Below, in pieces: positions 1-11,700 of a DNA stretch of 64,000 nucleotides (position 1 is the stretch's first letter; each line of letters opens with the position of its first letter). The stretch is from Fulvia fulva. Lineage: Eukaryota; Ascomycota; Dothideomycetes; Mycosphaerellales; Mycosphaerellaceae. The stretch is taken from NCBI RefSeq assembly GCF_020509005.1, contig NC_063013.1, forward strand, positions 3,286,001 to 3,350,000, written 5' to 3'. Both the position numbers and the translations under genes were made by a program. Below the pieces are notes generated by a model. It was not told where the DNA came from. It ran no database searches and saw only the letters and a program-made list of their open reading frames with translations.

Positions 1-1150
1 CATACTCCGCCGTGGCGGAACTCTTCTCCTTCGCGATCGTCTCTTCCAATGACGCCCAGAAGCCTCCCAGAATGTCGTCCATGATATTGGCCGGCTCCTG
101 CGACAGATCATCGACATCTCCCAAGATCCAGTCTCCACGCTTCGGCCGACCCGAAAACTGTTCGACGAATTTCCAAATCGACTGCGCTGGGCCCATGACC
201 AGACCTTGTGTGAGACCTGCAACAAGTTCGAATATGAGGCCATGCATGAAGCCAATGGCGTCCTCGATACCGAGCGGGGTGGTGACGTAATCCACCATCC
301 AAGTGTCCATCTTGTTGATGCGATTGAGAAGAGTGCCCTTAGCATCCCATAACTTATCGATATACTCATTGAAGTGCGTTAAGGTCTGCTGCATGCTGTC
401 ATATGGCTCGAATTGCTCGTAGAAGCGGTCGCCGGATATGATGGATAGAATCTGCTCTTTGTAGCCAGAGAACTTGTTGAGAGGCAGCCCGGTGTAGGCG
501 TCCTTGAGTGGGAACTCTATGATCCGTGCTGTGACTGGCACAAGTTTGTCGCTAGGTGCCGAGTATGTAAGACTCTCGTCGATATCTGCTACATCCAGAG
601 GCTCATCTTCAACCACAAAGTGGACGAGCGCGGGAGGTCTTGTCGACCACACTCCGCAGAGGAAACCAGCGGTACCCGAGCACTGGGCGTAGAAGAAGCC
701 ACTTGCATTGAGCGGCTTGTGAGCGTGAACACACTGAAGCGCATGGTTGAAGGCTCCATCCCATTCCAGATTGTACGTTGGGAAGCCATACCATGCCAAC
801 CAGACCCATTGCTCCTTCGGCATCTTGGCAGTGGCACGGCAGCTGGTGTACTCTTCCGGCAGGAGCAATCCTAGCTTGGCGGTCCAGTCATTGCTGTTGA
901 TTCTCATGAGATGGAAGTCATTGTGGGTGTCTTGGAAGTCCCGAAAGCTAGGCACGCCACCACCTACTCCCCAGTCATGCAGCGAGTCCTTGATCTCGTA
1001 CAGAAACTTGTCTGTGTTTTCAGTGATATGACGGTTGTGCCAGATGCTAAAGCCAATGCCGCCGAAGACTGCGCTGAAGATGGGCAGGATGGTAATGGGC
1101 AGTGTGAGGAGCAGGAGGCCCTTGATGGCTCTTCCGATAGTTCTGAACAT
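1..1150 (-). CDS. Hypothetical N-terminally membrane-anchored protein (3' end outside window)
   Basis: An uninterrupted minus-strand frame of 383 codons runs from an ATG at 1150 to the window edge without a stop, so the C-terminus is missing. The N-terminus (MFRTIGRAIKGLLLLTLP) is a basic stretch followed by a long hydrophobic segment (about residues 11-37), read as a signal anchor or membrane helix. The next 100 or so residues are rich in Trp, Tyr and His and hold several Cys (around residues 95, 129, 149 and 156), which would suit disulfides in a lumenal or extracellular domain. The C-terminal part is acidic and helical. I do not recognise a family. Codon use and lack of RIP stops match the other genes here and differ sharply from the transposon that begins about 350 bp upstream. 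Confidence is high that it is coding; no function is proposed. Confidence 0.75.
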   Translation of the reverse strand, partial: MFRTIGRAIKGLLLLTLPITILPIFSAVFGGIGFSIWHNRHITENTDKFLYEIKDSLHDWGVGGGVPSFRDFQDTHNDFHLMRINSNDWTAKLGLLLPEEYTSCRATAKMPKEQWVWLAWYGFPTYNLEWDGAFNHALQCVHAHKPLNASGFFYAQCSGTAGFLCGVWSTRPPALVHFVVEDEPLDVADIDESLTYSAPSDKLVPVTARIIEFPLKDAYTGLPLNKFSGYKEQILSIISGDRFYEQFEPYDSMQQTLTHFNEYIDKLWDAKGTLLNRINKMDTWMVDYVTTPLGIEDAIGFMHGLIFELVAGLTQGLVMGPAQSIWKFVEQFSGRPKRGDWILGDVDDLSQEPANIMDDILGGFWASLEETIAKEKSSATAEY

Positions 1151-1504
1151 CTTCTCGATGCTGTGATGCTTGGGGATGACTGATCAAAGCCATCTTGGTA
1201 TGTTTCGCGGCCTGACAAACAGTGTGGTTTGCCTCTCGGCGCAAGTGGTATGCCAAAAGGAGGTGGCAAGGTCGCAACGGCGATGAGATCATCCGGCCCG
1301 AGGTGGGGCGGGGAGCCAAGGTCACTGGGTCCGCGCGGCATGTTCGCGTTCCGTTTGTCGTCAGCGCTCACAGGCAGGCACGGCAGGGTCCTCGGCGTTT
1401 CCCACTGCCACTGACTCGCTGGCAGAAAAGATGCCTCGATACTTCCGTTCCCCCCAGATCGCCGCCTTCCCCCCAGCAATACCCACAATTCAGATATAGC
1501 CATA
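1151..1504. other. Intergenic, upstream of the minus-strand gene
   Basis: Normal (not RIP-mutated) sequence between the start of the membrane-protein gene and the first transposon. It should hold that gene's promoter and 5'-UTR. Short frames here on both strands overlap the gene or have no recognisable content. No RNA gene or repeat seen. Confidence 0.5.
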
Positions 1505-1701
1505 TAGGCTCCTGTATCAAATGGCATTCAATATCGCATCAATTCAAGCTAATGTTATCGCGTCTAATCGCGTTGTTAGGTTGTTATGGGCTCGCAGCGG
1601 CACTAGGAGGTGATCTCGAAATCCGCCCTCCTAGGACCTCATTTTTCGCACTTTCTCAAGCCTAATCTCATCCATTACAACACTACTACCTCAATATCGA
1701 C

Positions 1702-2640
1702 ATGGACGATTACGAGACGGTGTTGTTAGTATCACAGCCACCTACTATCGACCTTACCGCCGCCGCCGAACCGCCTATACTACTAGAAACACCTTGTTTT
1801 GACCGCTCCGACTCAGATGCGCGTAGGCGTCGAAGAACGCGGTCTATCACCTCTCACACCTTTATACGACCTTAATATTCAAAACGCTCTATATTACTAC
1901 GGCCTCAGAAGTACGCGTTGATTATGAAGCCGGTACTAGATAGTCCTATACCGCGAGAAGACACGTTCTCTAGCGAGAAGGAATTGACCGATTACTACTA
2001 CGCGTTTAGAAAAGAGGAGGGCGTCGAATATAGACCAGATCCGAAGGGCTCTAAGGATTATAACCGTGCTAGATAGCGGTATCGCTATAAGGTAGTATGT
2101 TACTATACTAGCTTTACTAAGACCGATAAGAACAAGGCGAAGAAGAAGTCTAAGCGATATAGTTGCCCTTTCTACTTCTACGCTATTGCTACTATACGAG
2201 ACGAGCCTAAAGGGGAGTAGGAGATACGGCATTCGAATAAGCCTAAACACTGTCGATATAATCATAAGCCGGACGATATAATAGCGCTTATTAAATACCG
2301 CTAACGTTTAAGGACTACTACGTTCTTAGAGGAGCTTAAACGCCTTTAGAAAACACGTATGTCGATAGCGGAGATTGTGGCCTATTTTAGGGGGCGTGTG
2401 TTACTAAAGCCTTACGACATTTATAACATTCCTTAGGCTCGTAATATCAACGCTCGGCGTAAGTATAATTAAGTAGAGAAAATAGTTAATCTACTTAATA
2501 GTAAGTCTATATATTATAACATCTATACGGACTCCGAGACAGGCTTAATTCGAAGTATAATAGCCCTTTATCCGAAGAGCCTTAAAGCCTTTAAGAATAC
2601 GCCGTATACGATCTATATTGACTTAACCTATAGCATAAAC
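1702..2640 (+). pseudogene. MULE transposase, N-terminal part (FAR1-like DNA-binding domain and start of DDE core)
   Basis: The frame starts with ATG at 1702 (MDDYETVLLV...). It shows a basic region followed by KSKRYSCPFYFYAIA and HSNKPKHCRYNHKP, which resemble the Cys/His zinc-binding FAR1/WRKY-GCM1-like domain of MULE transposases. It then reaches IDLTYSINLY at about 2615-2645, the position of the first catalytic Asp block (DxTYKTN in the family). Several in-frame TAG codons fit CAG or TGG turned to TAG by RIP. The frame stops at 2640 because a LINE is inserted. The assignment rests on motif similarity recalled from the family. Confidence 0.65.
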
Positions 2641-2642
2641 CT

Positions 2643-5480
2643 ATATAGATAGATAGATATTTCATTAAGCTGTTATAGTGCCCTTTGGCCTATATAGCTA
2701 TACTATCTTGTTTTCGTATATATAGAGGGGAAACCGTGTTAGTAAAAACCCCTCCTCCTTCCCGCCTATCTTTTCCTCCTAGTTATTATCTTAATTTTCC
2801 CTTATTAGGGGTACGCTAGTGTTATAGGCCTGCCCTAATAACTACCCTATCTACTACCCCCTAGCTTCTGCCTCTTGTCTATCTACTCCTCCGTCTCGCT
2901 AGCGAGGCTAAACTACTAGAGGTATCCCTACTATAGTATCTACCGAGAGATTCGGCGAATGTTACCTTTGTCCCTAATAATTGACTTATAGTCTCTCCTT
3001 CCCGCTTAGTGCCTCTAATTTCCCCTACCTCTCGCCTACTACGGGCATCGTAGTAGTATATATTCTAGGTTTTGCGATAGGTAGCCATACTAGTAGGCTA
3101 GGCTATAGATGTCTAGTACGCGTCTTCTAAATAGGTAGGCCCGTAACCTAATATGTTCGGACCTGATTTAGATCGCTATGCTTGCCTCGGCCCTTGTCAG
3201 GTCCCTATATAGCTAGTAATTGTGTCTCTAGAAGGCTCGGAGCGCTATCGGGCCTGTTGTCTTAGGGGGCTTCCTTTTCTAGTCCTGCTCCTATAGGTAG
3301 CTCGCTATCTATTCCGCTAGGCTTTAGGTCTTAGCCTTGCTCCCGCCGGCCTAGCGAGTCCTACGCTCCTCCTCTTTTCGTGCTAGCTATTCGGTGCTTG
3401 TCTATATAGCCGTAAAGGTAGTAAGGTCATCCTCTTTTTAGCTTGTCCTATATCCGGCCCCTCTCCGGTAGTAGCTTTCTATCTTATTCTTTGCCTCCTA
3501 GATTGTAGTTTATACTAGGTAACCTGTCGTCCTTACCGCGTATTAAATTCTTATTCCCCGGATATACTAGCTAATTAGTAGTGTTCCTGTCTCTATTTCT
3601 ACCGTGCTTATTAACGTTGTCTTCTATACGCCTAGTACCCTACGTAGGCTACCTACCTATATCCTATTTAGAGGTTACTCTATCCGTTTCGGGATCGGCT
3701 TGCCTACGCCTCCTGTTCCCTAAATCTATGCCCCGTATAGTATAGCTAGTCTAACGATCGCCTTATATATTACTCTTACCTTGTCGAATGTTACTCCCTA
3801 TATAGATGCCGTAAGTCTCTTTATCGAGGCTTCGTTGACTTGTACTCGACTCTAGGCTTTCTTAACCTATATATTCTAGCTTAGCTTCGGGTCGAGCTAG
3901 ATCTCTAGTACTCGTAGCTCCGCTAATAGCTTTGTCTCGTAGCCTTAGATTCTTACCGCCGCCTTTATATTATAGTATGTTCTCGCTTTACTAAAGTGTA
4001 TAAGTTAGTACTTTTTAGGGGCGAACTAGGCACTATACTTCTTTGCCTACTCCTCGCATTTCTTATGCCTATCTTCGAGGAGGCGACAGTTCTCTTCTGT
4101 CGAGTCTAACTAGGCTAGGATGTTTATGTCGTCTACGAACCCCGATACTAAGGTTTACGGAGAGGTGAGTAGGGGGATTAGATCAGACATAAATATCAGA
4201 AATAGGATAGGGGAGAGAGTAGATCCCTAAGGTATTCTAGTCTCTACCTTTACCGGGTCGGACGTATACCTTCCTAGGACTAGGTATGTCGTCCGTTCCT
4301 AGAGAAAGGAGTAGACGAACGTCGTTACCTACCGGGGGATACCTTTCTACTATAGGATATGTATTAGCCTTTAGTATAAGACGTTGTCGAAGGCTCCTAC
4401 GATATCGAGGGATAGTAAGGACGCCGCTCGGTTCCTACCGTAGTACTAGAGGGTCTGAATCTGCTCCGTAATTAGCTCTATTACTATTAGTGTCGATCGC
4501 TAGCTTCTTCCCCCTATCTATATTGCTAGGAGTACGTGGTTGTCCTCGGCTAGCTACGTAAGTCTCTAGTAAGGAAGGAATCGTATTTAGTAAGCTAGCT
4601 ACGAGATAAGGTAACAAGTCTTAACTACGCTTTCCTACTTATCTAGTACTACCGTATAGCCTCGTTTCGAGAGGTTAGCCCGGAGCAAAAGCTTCCCTCT
4701 ACGCCCTCCCTCCCTGTTTGCTCCTTAAGCCAATATCTACCTCTATAGGCCTAAGCCCTTTAGTGCTCTCTATTAACCGACATACGTATCCGTCCTCTCG
4801 GGCTATATAGATAGTATTAGCCGTCGCTACTAGTATATACTACGCCCTAGGTTTTAACGCCCTTCGCGTTACCGTAGCCTATCTCTAGAAAGCGGCCGTC
4901 TATACCTCGTAGGTTTGCTCGGGGCACACACTATACCGGGTAGCGTACTCCTTACGTTTCTACCTACTAACTAATATAAAGTTCCTTATTACCCTGCCCT
5001 CGATCCTCCCCGATTACAGAACTAATCTACTTATATTGTACGTCTTTTCCCCGTCCTAATAGCCGTCTTTTCCTTGCTTAGGCTATCGTCTTTTCCTCGT
5101 CGTAATCTACTATATTAGACTAGGTGCGTTATATAGCGGGATAGGTAGTACCTTAGGCAAACCCCTCGTTCGTATACCGGGTGTTTAATAGGCCCTTATA
5201 AGCTTCGTCGCGTGTCTACCTACCTACCGTATTGCCCGCTAGCAAACACTAGATTGTTTCGTAGTCCGCTCGACGCCGTTATATAGTCCGCTTAGTTATT
5301 GTTCTATAGTCCGCTCGTCTAATGTTCGTCGCTTAGCCCGCTCGGTTTACGGTCTCCGGAGGTGAAAATTCTGTACTTATACTAGAGGTGTCCTATCGAG
5401 CGTATAGGCCACGGTTCCGCGCCCTTCTTATACGTAGAAAGAAGAGGGACTCGCTCCCGATACGAGTACACGCTCGTCGG
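2643..5480 (-). mobile_element. 5'-truncated Tad-like LINE, family 3
   Basis: Minus-strand non-LTR retrotransposon. Its 3' end lies at 2643 with a GATA-repeat tail (TATC on the sense strand). The shared LINE 3'-UTR motif follows at 2722-2757. The reverse transcriptase catalytic block reads GFVDDINILA at about 4125-4155, preceded by GSTLSPILFL (4205-4235) and, further 5', remains of RT motifs around 4300-4620. The copy is about 2.8 kb, so roughly the 5' half (ORF1 and most of the endonuclease) is absent; the 5' boundary is placed where MULE sequence resumes and is approximate. Heavy RIP with many TAG stops. No convincing target duplication was found for this copy. Confidence 0.75.
2722..2757 (-). 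promoter_or_regulatory. Shared LINE 3'-UTR motif, family 3
   Basis: Sense: AGGGGTTTTTACTAACAC then GGTTTCCCCT. AGGGG and CCCCT are complementary. Confidence 0.55.
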
Positions 5481-5484
5481 ATAG

Positions 5485-6160
5485 TTTTTATACCCGTTTT
5501 GCTAGTAGTCCTATAAACGATATAATCGAGCTAGGCGTTAGCTTGATTCGACCTAAGCCTAATAAGTCACACTTTATCGAATTACTACGCTCTCTTCGTA
5601 AGGGCCTTAAACAGACTAGTTGTCTAATACCTACGGTCTTCGGTACTAACCGTAAAGAGGTACTTATATTCGCCGTCGACGAGGTCTTTCTAGAAAGCAC
5701 GAATATTGTATACGATTAGTATCTATAGTAAGATATCCTTATACGTGTACGGAAGGAGAGAGGTAAATTCGGACAGGTTAGGCAAGACGGCTATTAGACA
5801 GATAGTCTATCTACTACTTAATTCTTAAAGCTATTCACTTATACCGTACGGAGTCAGTCTAAAGACGAGTTTAATAGTAACGTTACGAAGCTCGATATAG
5901 TATATCTAATATTTAAGTAGTACTTATACGTTAACTAGTACCGCTTTAAGACACGTATTATCTATTACTAGATAAACGAGATCAAGTACTTCGGCGAGAA
6001 GACAACATTACGAGTTGAAGTATATTACGGCCGTATTAAGGAGTAGCTTAACTATAGTAGCCGCTACGATATCTTTATACTCTTCGAGTCGTTACTAAAT
6101 TAGTAGAACTAAGGCTACGACCGTCGACGTAGTAAACTCGCTAATAACCGTAAGCGTTAT
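5485..6160 (+). pseudogene. MULE transposase, central DDE part
   Basis: Continuation of the same transposase on the far side of the family-3 LINE. The segment reads TNRKEVLIFAVDEVFLEST around 5645-5700, equivalent to the TDRExALxxAIDxVFPES block that holds the second catalytic Asp in MULEs. Around 5990-6060 it reads YFGEKTTLRVEVYYGRIKE, equivalent to the HFGTTTTSRVEGAHAxLK block with the third acidic residue. Expected Trp codons are TAG, as RIP of TGG predicts. The frame then runs into the next LINE at 6170. Confidence 0.7.
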
Positions 6161-6169
6161 TATAAGGTA
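6161..6169 (+). repeat. Left target-site duplication of LINE A
   Basis: TATAAGGTA here is repeated at 11130-11138, on the two sides of LINE A. The match extends to 13 bp with one mismatch. Removing one copy restores the MULE reading frame. Confidence 0.7.
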
Positions 6170-6639
6170 ATAATATCGATCTCTACGCCAAAATACGACA
6201 CATTCGAAAGCTCTTATTAAGGCTATTCTAACGATATATAAAGTAGGCTACTGCCCCTAGGACTAAGGGAGTTCTACCTTATTTAATCTAGATAGCTTAA
6301 AGCTCTCTTCACCCTATTTCTTTAGCTCTAAACGTCGCGGAGGTGCCTAGCTATATTAGGCAACTCCTAGGCAATAGTAGCCTAGGCTACGGCACTAACT
6401 ACGCCTACGGCCCTATAGGCGAAGCCCCCCTAAGATAACTAGTAGCAACTTATAGAGGACGTAAAAAGTATAGAAACTAACGATTAGCTCCCTTACCGGT
6501 CTCTATAGGTAATAATCACTTAGCTACGTACAGCGCTTATACTATTATATTACCGAGGGTAATAAGAAATGAGGACGACGTCCTAGGCGATTAGTAAGGC
6601 CACCCGGAATCAACACCCCTATAGCTAGGTATCGGTCGC

Positions 6640-7640
6640 GGTATCGATACTAGGCCCCCGCCTAACGCACGATATAGTTACGATCCGTATTATAGTAAAG
6701 GAAGACTAGGCCGAAGTTACGAAGCTATCGAATAAGGAGCTCGCCTAACGAATTAACTAACTAGGGGTAGTCGTAGTAAACTAATAGTCTAACGGTACTC
6801 TATAGATCTATACTAGCTCTACTACTACTAGGAGGCACCTAGAGGCATAGCTATAGTAGGCATCTAAGGTTGCGGTATTAGCGAAGGTCTTAACAAAACA
6901 ATTTACGATCCTAGTCCACGACATGCCTAAGGAGTTTAACCTAACTAACTAGGGTTACCTACGCGCTCTCTAAGAGGACAACCCGGTCACTCTTAACTCT
7001 CTAATCTAGAAGGCGACTTGGCTCTATAGGAAATGGCTAGAAGGCAAGAAGGCCTCGGCGCTAATAGTATAGCTATAAGACGCGAAAGCGGCGGATCTAG
7101 CGATAGAACAAGGCCTAGTCTAGCAATATAGCCTTAAGATAGTAGAAAAGCACTCCTTATCCTTTCGTGTCCTCTAATACTTCAAATGCTAACAGTATAG
7201 ACACTAAACCTACACGTGTATAAACAAGTAGGCCTGCTCGAACTATATAGGAGACTTTATATCTAGAGACTATATATCGACTACGAGACGGTACGCGAAC
7301 TACCCGGGGTACTACCTATCGTATAGTACGGAATGCCTATAGCGGAAACTAGCGAAAAACAAGGTAATTACAAACAGAACCGTCGCCCTAAGATTCTACG
7401 GCGACCGTAAGGCTAGCCTATACCGGAACTAACTAGCGGCGGTCGGGTATAAGCGCCCTAGGGCCGAGAACGATATAAAGGATACGTAGCCTAGGGCGTA
7501 CGGGAGGCCACGTGCTCTACTAGCTACGGCGAGGGAATCTAACTAGGCCCGGCTCCCCTTTAGTATATAGCCGATAGGCGTAGACTAGGACGCGTAGGGT
7601 AGTAGGATATAGGACGATATAGAGGAAATAATTGTTAATA
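6640..7640 (+). pseudogene. LINE A ORF1 (gag-like, CCHC zinc knuckle)
   Basis: RIP-broken frame. At about 7185-7260 it reads CFKCQQY then H and C in C-x2-C-x4-H-x4-C arrangement, typical of the nucleic-acid-binding knuckle in Tad/LINE ORF1 proteins. The preceding 500 bp are lysine- and alanine-rich and helical. Boundaries are approximate because of the many stops. Confidence 0.55.
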
Positions 7641-7659
7641 CCGATAACTAGCCTCGACA

Positions 7660-10600
7660 CGCTTAGTATTATCTAGTATAACGTTAACTATAGTAAGGAT
7701 ATAGTCTAGAACCATTTCCTATACGAGGCGGACCCGCGCGTCTACTACGTCCTTATAATCTAGGAGCTATAGATTAACCCGTACTATAAGAGACTAACGA
7801 CCTATAAGTTACTAGGCTATACGATATACCTACGAGGCGACGGTAGACCCCGTACGTGCTTCTATGTTAGTAAGGACATACTAGAATCTAACTAGGAGGT
7901 AGTATACTACGTAGACGAAGAAGGCGGGGGCGATATTACCTCCCTCTACGTAGGTAGCACCTAGATATACAACCTATATATATAACCGCTAGCCTCGAGG
8001 TCTAGCCGCGACCTAGGGGTCTATAGATACCTAGATAGTGCGCTTAAGAGACAAGGGTACCACATTGTAGTAGGAGACTTCAATATATACTACCCTTCCT
8101 AGGAAAGCCTTATATAGCCGTACGCTATAGCCGACGAAGTACTCGACTTAATAGCGAGTAACACAATTGCCCTTAATACCCCGAAGGACCTAGGTACCTA
8201 GAAGAGAGGGGGACTCTAAGGCACGATCGACCTCTCCTAGATCTTAGATAGCTACTACTATACGGTAACCTACTATAGGATCGAACATAAACTCGAGGCG
8301 TCGTTAGACTATATACTAGTTAAGACCTCTATTACGATATAGATATAACGTATACTAGCGAGAACCCCTAAGCTAAACTAGGGAAAGGCCTACTAGGCCA
8401 ACATCTAGGCGTACCTCGATAACTCTAAGAGGCTAGTCTAGATCGCGTAGTAGTAATATAATAGTAAAGACGAGATAGACGAAGTAGTCTATAGGTTAAT
8501 AGACGAAATAAGAAAAGCGAGCTTACTTTATGTTCCGCTTACCTAACTAACGATATAGTCTAAACTATACTAGACGCCGGAGTATACTACGGTAGTAAGA
8601 GAAGTAAGGAGAGCCCGCCGGGTATAGACGAGTAGCTATAGCGAGGAGGCCTAGAACGTATATAGGGAGGTATACTAATAGAATAAAGCTATAATACGGA
8701 GGGAGAAAGCAGTCGGCTAGAGGGCTATAGTAGAAGAAATCGCCGGTAAGCTAGAGAGGATGTAGAAGCTAGCGAAATAGGCCCGATAGGACCCTATATA
8801 GGGCCCCTCCTTCTCTATCCTAGCGCTATAATCGCCTAGTAGCCCGGTTAGCGACCCCGAGGCTAAGGCGCGTCTACTAGCTAGTAAGTTCTTTCCGCCC
8901 CTAGTCGAGGCTAATCTAAGCGACATAAATAGCTCTACTCCCCTAGCCCCTAGTATCGCGGTCTAATAGGAGGTGTCCGAGGGAGAAGTTGCCGCTATAC
9001 TAAGGAAGTTGCCGGCGAAGAAAGCCCCGGGGCCGGATAGGATCCTAAACGAACTACTAAAGAAGTATAGAGATCAACTAGCCCTAGTAGTCGTAGCGAT
9101 CTTTAACGCCTACCTATAGACCGGATACTACCTAACGGTATTTAAACAATCGACGATAGTAGTCCTACGTAAGCCGTAGAAGGAAGACTATACGTATGTA
9201 AAGTCGTACCGCCTAATTACGCTCCTTAATACTCTTAGGAAGGCGCTTAAGAAGCTAGTTATAACGAGACTCTCCGAGGCGGTAGAGGAACACTCCCTAC
9301 TCCCGGACACCTAGATAGGTACGCGCCTATAGCGATCGACGCTATCCGCGATAGAACTTATTACCTCTTAGGTAAAGGCTATCTAGTATAAGAATAGGGA
9401 CAAGGTAGCTTCCTTACTTAGCCTAGACATATCGGGAGCCTTCGACTACGTGTTATACCCGCGGCTACTCTATATCCTAAGGTCGAAAGGACTCCCTAAG
9501 TAGCTTATTAACTTCGTACGGTCCTACCTCTAAAACCGTAGCACGTCGATCCTAGTCGGCTAGTATAGAAGCCTATTTCAAGTAGTCTATACTAGAATCC
9601 CGTAAGGCTTAACGCTAGTATCTATTCTGTTCCTCTTCTTTATAGCGACGCTACTCCTAGCCCTAGAATCCTAGAACACCGCTACGAGCGGCTTCGTAGA
9701 CGACATAAACATCCTAGCGTAGTCTTCCTCGACTAAGGAGAACTATAGGCTACTAGAAGAGAAGTATAAGATCTACGAGGACTAGGCTAGGAGGCACGGG
9801 GCTCGGTTTATCCTAGAAAAGTACAATCTAATACACTTTACGCGCCGGCTACGGTTCTATAATATATAAGCTTCTATCTAGATATAGGGGTATACGACTA
9901 ACCCGGTAAATCAGCTTAGGATCCTCGGACTATAGGTAGACCCGGCGCTACGGTAGAGGAAGTACGTATAGACAATATTACGGAAAGCTAAATAGAATAT
10001 AGCATTATACTAGAGGCTTACTACGTCTATATAGGGGGCGGACTTTCGGTAGTTACGACTTCTATATACGGCTATTATACGGCCAGTCCTTACCTATAGT
10101 AGCTAAGTATAGTCCTTAGGCGAGAGGGCCTACCTATTAAAGGGACTCGTCGCGCCGCTAGCGAAGATCTAAAACCAATGCCTAAGGAAGGTTACCGGGG
10201 CATATAAGTCGATACTAACGAGGATACTTAAGCACGAGACCGCTATACCGCTAATCGACCTATATATCTAGGGACTACGGACCTCCTACTTAGGCAAGTC
10301 GGCATAGTACCTAGTATAGAAGGTCATCGCTAGTATAGTCGTAAGGGCCCGCGGATTAGTACTAGCGTATAAGGGTATTCGACCCGGAAACGAGCCGAAC
10401 TACCGGGTAAGGGACGAATAGCTAGTAATACGGTAGGAAGGTAAGAAGTCGTTTATAGAGTAACTATAGAAAGAGAGGTAGAACAACTAGGTTATAGGGT
10501 ATAGTGGACGCCCTTAGCTAGCGGGACAACCTAAGGAATAGTTAGCTACGAAATCCGCGGTCAAGTACCCCCCGAAGCTTATCTACTACCGCCTTACGAG

Positions 10601-11000
10601 GGTATAGAGTAGTATAGTAACCTAACTACGAAGCGAATATATCGGCCTCTAGGGGTACCTATTATAGAGGAAAATTCTAGGATACACGAATACTAGCTGC
10701 CCCTACGGCTATCGCTCCTAGAACGTACGGTACGTACTCCTCGTCTATCCGAGGTAGTCGCTAGGAAGGAGGGAGTAGATAGTAAAGGCGAGGAACCGGA
10801 CGATTAGGGCACTTCTTAACAACGCTAAGGACCTACGGCGTATTATAAACTAGATACTAGAGAAGGGCTAGCTAGAACAGTACCGCCTAGTAGGAGCAGT
10901 ATAGGAAGAGAGGATACGACGTAGCGCGACGAGACCGGCTAGGAGCGGGGGCTAACGGGGTAGTAATATAGACTACGTACGTTTAGAGGGAAAGCTAATC
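7660..11000 (+). pseudogene. LINE A ORF2 (endonuclease and reverse transcriptase)
   Basis: The endonuclease/exonuclease/phosphatase domain is visible from about 7670, with VGDFNI at about 8075 (family GDFN) and later EASLDYILV near 8300 (SDH/SLDHxxV-type end). Reverse transcriptase follows: KKAPGPDRI at about 9020, LLNTLRKALKKL at 9220, LDISGAFDYV at 9425, IPQGLTL (9597) and GFVDDINILA at 9690. The C-terminal tail contains SCPYGYRSQNVRYVLLVYP near 10690-10750, where a Cys/His cluster of the family has partly become Tyr. Almost every expected Gln and Trp codon is TAG. Non-functional. Confidence 0.8.
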
Positions 11001-11031
11001 TAGATAAGGAGTAGTCGGGGGCGGGAAGGGT

Positions 11032-11058
11032 TTTCACCTATTCGGGTTTCCCTTTGTA
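11032..11058 (+). promoter_or_regulatory. Shared LINE 3'-UTR motif, copy A
   Basis: GGGAAGGGTTTTCACC then TATTCGGGTTTCCC. GGGAA at the 5' side can pair with TTCCC at the 3' side. Equivalent blocks are seen in all four LINE families. Confidence 0.6.
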
Positions 11059-11129
11059 TATAACAATAGATATATACCTATATAGGCCGGATAGGGTCCT
11101 AGAATAGGAGAATAATAAATCTATCTATC

Positions 11130-11138
11130 TATAAGGTA
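11130..11138 (+). repeat. Right target-site duplication of LINE A
   Basis: TATAAGGTA, matching 6161-6169. Confidence 0.7.
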
Positions 11139-11700
11139 TTAACCGGTCACTTCTAGTAGAGCGTAACTCGCTATATTAGTAACTACGTACTACTCGAAGT
11201 GCTTGAGCTTTATAAGCGCGTAGAAGTATTGCTCTATAACAACTATAGGGTTGATAATGCTAGTAATAAGATTAAGTACTCTACGTATAGCTATAGCTAT
11301 AAGCAGTATTAGTATAACGACTATACTACTAAGACTCTAGGCTAGCTATACGTTTATAATATTATAAAGCTTCTTAAGGTAAATAGACGACGATCTACGA
11401 AGCTACTACTATAGCGCTTCGACCTCTATTAGTTCGTTAAGTTTAATAAGATAAGGCTACTTAAGAAGGTATAGCTACTACCTCGAATACAAGAGCCTAA
11501 CATCTACTTTAGTAACCGTAAGCCTATAACAGGTAGTATAACGTTATATTCGACGAAGCGAGCACTTACTACTCGTAAATTAGACGACTTAAATAAGGCT
11601 ACTATTAAGAGAGCGAAGCCGGCTATAGTAACGACTACTACCTTCGTTCTTAAGCCTAGAGTATTACTTACTTAATTGAAGAAGACAGTACCTAATTGTA
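11139..11700 (+). pseudogene. MULE transposase, C-terminal SWIM-type part
   Basis: The frame from 6160 resumes here. YNDYTTKTLG, then YVYNIIKLLK (about 11315-11370), corresponds to the SWIM zinc finger region of MULEs (C-x-G-xx-xTMGLPCAH), with Cys and His codons altered. A downstream stretch around 11470-11510 (LLPRIQEPNIYF) corresponds to the usual L..P..xxP linker. Further downstream the sequence is charged and then uninterpretable. Confidence 0.65.

Larger units (their letters stand above)
6170..11129 (+). mobile_element. Full-length Tad-like LINE, family 1, copy A
   Basis: About 5-kb non-LTR retrotransposon on the plus strand. The 5' segment beginning near 6183 (ACACATTCGAAAGC) is shared with copies B (33013) and D (58265). 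Order of parts: a gag-like ORF1 ending in a CCHC zinc knuckle (about 7190-7250), an apurinic-type endonuclease, reverse transcriptase with FVDD, a C-terminal Cys/His tail, the shared 3'-UTR motif (11032-11058), and a TCTA-repeat tail at 11120-11130. It is inserted in the MULE transposase gene with a 9-13 bp target duplication. Both ORFs are saturated with TAG stops from RIP, so the copy is dead. Confidence 0.85.

Noticed and set aside
964..1527. 187-codon minus-strand frame overlapping the membrane-protein start
   Set aside because: Lies out of frame with the 383-codon gene, is Pro/Ser/Arg-rich and extends into the transposon edge.
1936..2265. 109-codon minus-strand frame
   Set aside because: Antisense of the MULE transposase; open only because sense TAG reads CTA.
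8717..8926. A 69-codon antisense frame beginning MSLRLASTRGGKNLL, nearly identical at 8717-8926, 35535-35774 (79 codons), 57335-57544 and 60795-61004
   Set aside because: It lies antisense to ORF2 between the endonuclease and RT of LINE family 1 in every copy. RIP creates TAG on the sense strand, which reads CTA on the antisense, so the antisense frame stays open without selection. Its repetition only reflects copy number.
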